Assembly (NCBI RefSeq): GCF_036013645.1
Contig: NZ_CP107869.1
Location: forward strand, 3,286,001 to 3,350,000
Direction: 5' to 3'
Source: Streptomyces sp. NBC_00490
GTDB taxonomy: Bacteria > Actinomycetota > Actinomycetes > Streptomycetales > Streptomycetaceae
Length of the DNA: 64,000 nucleotides
Part shown: piece after piece, positions 63,110 through 64,000 of the stretch
Layout: each line of letters begins with the position of its first letter
Numbering within the stretch: the stretch's first letter is position 1
Made by a program: the position numbers and the translations under genes
Notes under the pieces: model-generated
Seen by the model: the letters and a program-made list of their open reading frames with translations, nothing else
What the model was told of the DNA's origin: nothing
Database searches by the model: none

Positions 63110-64000
63110 GTGGACATTGCGGGTGCGAGGCGGTCTCCGGCCGGGCTGCTGGTGACCTGGGGCCTGACGCGGCTGCTGCTGCTCCTGTTCGTGCTCAAGG
63201 TGTTCGTCTTCCCCGGCCCGGACGTCACCAGCGACGTCTCCGTGATCTACCAGGGCTGGTACGACGTCCTGCGCACCGGAACGTTCCCGCTGGACGACGT
63301 CACCTGGCAGTACCCGCCGGCCGCCGCGCTCGCGATCCTCTCCCCCGGGCTGCTGCCCTTCCTCCCGTACGCGACGGCGTTCTTCGTCCTCGCCTTCCTC
63401 GCCGACCTGGTCGCCTTCTCGCTGCTGCTGTACGCGGGCCTGCGCCCCGGTCGCTCGCTGCGCGGTGTCTGGGTGTGGGTGGTGGGCGTGCCGCTGCTCG
63501 GGCCGACCGTGTACGCCCGCTACGACGTGATGGTCACCGCCGTCGCGGTGGCCGCGCTGCTCGCGGGCGCCCGGCACCCCCGCGTGATGGGCGTCCTCGT
63601 GGGCTTCGGGGCGATGCTCAAGGTGTGGCCGGCGCTGCTGCTGGTCGCGGTCCGCGGGCGGAGCACCTGGATGGCAACGGCGGTCACCGCGGCCAGCCTC
63701 GCGGCCCTGTTCTCGGTCTCCATGCCCGGCGCCTTCGCCTTCCTGACCTTCCAGGCCGACCGGGGCACCGAGGTGGAGTCGCTGGGCTCGCTCGTCTTCC
63801 ATGTGGCCCGGCAGTACGGCTGGGACGGCCAGGTGCTGCTCAACTACGGTTCGGTCGAGTTCCTCGGCCCCTGGGTCAACGTCGTCAGCACGGCCGCCCT
63901 CGCCCTGACCGGTCTCGCGTTCGGCTGGCTGCTGCTGTGGCGGCTGACGGCCACCCGCTTCGAGGCGCACACCGCGGCCGACGCGGCCTTCGTGGCGGTG
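63110..64000 (+). CDS. GT87/DUF2029 polytopic membrane protein (partial)
   Basis: The frame opens at GTG 63110 and runs past the window end (297 codons seen). It has at least seven transmembrane helices, with GLTRLLLLLFVLKVFVFPG first. A loop DVSVIYQGWYDVLRTGTFPLDDVTWQYPPAAALAIL and YARYDVMVTAVAVAALLAG match the mannosyltransferase family GT87, which uses polyprenyl-phosphate-mannose. The acidic D-V-S-V-I-Y loop would hold the catalytic residue. It shares a 158-base divergent promoter region with the PimB-like gene, which supports a joint role in lipoglycan or mannan synthesis. Confidence 0.85.
   Translation, partial: MDIAGARRSPAGLLVTWGLTRLLLLLFVLKVFVFPGPDVTSDVSVIYQGWYDVLRTGTFPLDDVTWQYPPAAALAILSPGLLPFLPYATAFFVLAFLADLVAFSLLLYAGLRPGRSLRGVWVWVVGVPLLGPTVYARYDVMVTAVAVAALLAGARHPRVMGVLVGFGAMLKVWPALLLVAVRGRSTWMATAVTAASLAALFSVSMPGAFAFLTFQADRGTEVESLGSLVFHVARQYGWDGQVLLNYGSVEFLGPWVNVVSTAALALTGLAFGWLLLWRLTATRFEAHTAADAAFVAV

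Overview
The window is ordinary chromosomal sequence from a high-GC actinomycete, almost certainly a Streptomyces. The evidence is the roughly 70% GC with strong third-position bias, many GTG and TTG starts, promoters placed a fixed distance from leaderless starts, and gene content and order matching what I remember of the S. coelicolor SCO2079 to SCO2130 neighbourhood. I see no insertion sequence, prophage, CRISPR array, tRNA or rRNA. About 53 protein genes are supported, plus a trp leader peptide, a TPP riboswitch and several operators and terminators.

Region 1 (1-16350) is the division and cell wall (dcw) cluster, all on the minus strand and transcribed right to left: rsmH, ftsL, ftsI, murE, murF, mraY, murD, ftsW, murG, ftsQ, ftsZ, pgeF, a yggS-family gene and sepF (cut by the window edge). 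Most junctions overlap by a few bases or lie within 60 bases. A strong promoter sits about 210 bases before rsmH, and ftsZ has its own 276-base regulatory region. mraZ, murC, ddl and ftsA are not in the cluster.

Region 2 (16350-35500) holds a beta-carbonic anhydrase, a MoxR/DUF58/transglutaminase operon closed by two very large hairpins, a DUF3040 protein, a methyltransferase, a HEPN-domain protein, and an operon of a degenerate ABC-type ATPase, a YhgE/Pip membrane protein and a TetR regulator behind a 32-base palindrome. After these come a DUF4126 protein, a carotenoid-desaturase-like flavoprotein, a membrane protein with a long Tyr/Gln/Gly-rich tail, metF, thiE, an Rv2175c-like DNA-binding protein and a flavin reductase with a perfect palindrome at its promoter.

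Region 3 (35500-48700) has the TPP-riboswitch-controlled thiO-thiS-thiG operon, a PASTA Ser/Thr kinase, endonuclease IV, a His-rich DUF4396 membrane protein behind a CsoR-like site, a sulfite-oxidase-type molybdoenzyme, and the convergent bfr/bfd iron-storage pair with an iron box before bfd. It also has class II DAHP synthase (the first step to aromatic amino acids) beside an attenuator-controlled TrpE-TrpG fusion, a D-2-hydroxyacid dehydrogenase and pfkA.

Region 4 (48800-64000) holds the MacR/MacS two-component pair, an acyltransferase, an esterase with a small membrane protein, a minus-strand group around the glucokinase glkA (metallophosphoesterase, SRPBCC protein, ArsA-like ATPase, DUF5304-type protein, glkA, EEP phosphatase), a long-chain acyl-CoA ligase, a Tat-exported cholesterol-oxidase-like enzyme, a PimB-like mannosyltransferase and a partial polytopic GT87/DUF2029 protein.

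The least explained items are two unrelated-looking ATPases whose Walker A lysine is arginine (24489-25238 and 55464-56645), the palindrome-controlled YhgE/Pip operon, the CsoR-type site in front of DUF4396, and the low-complexity-tail membrane protein.
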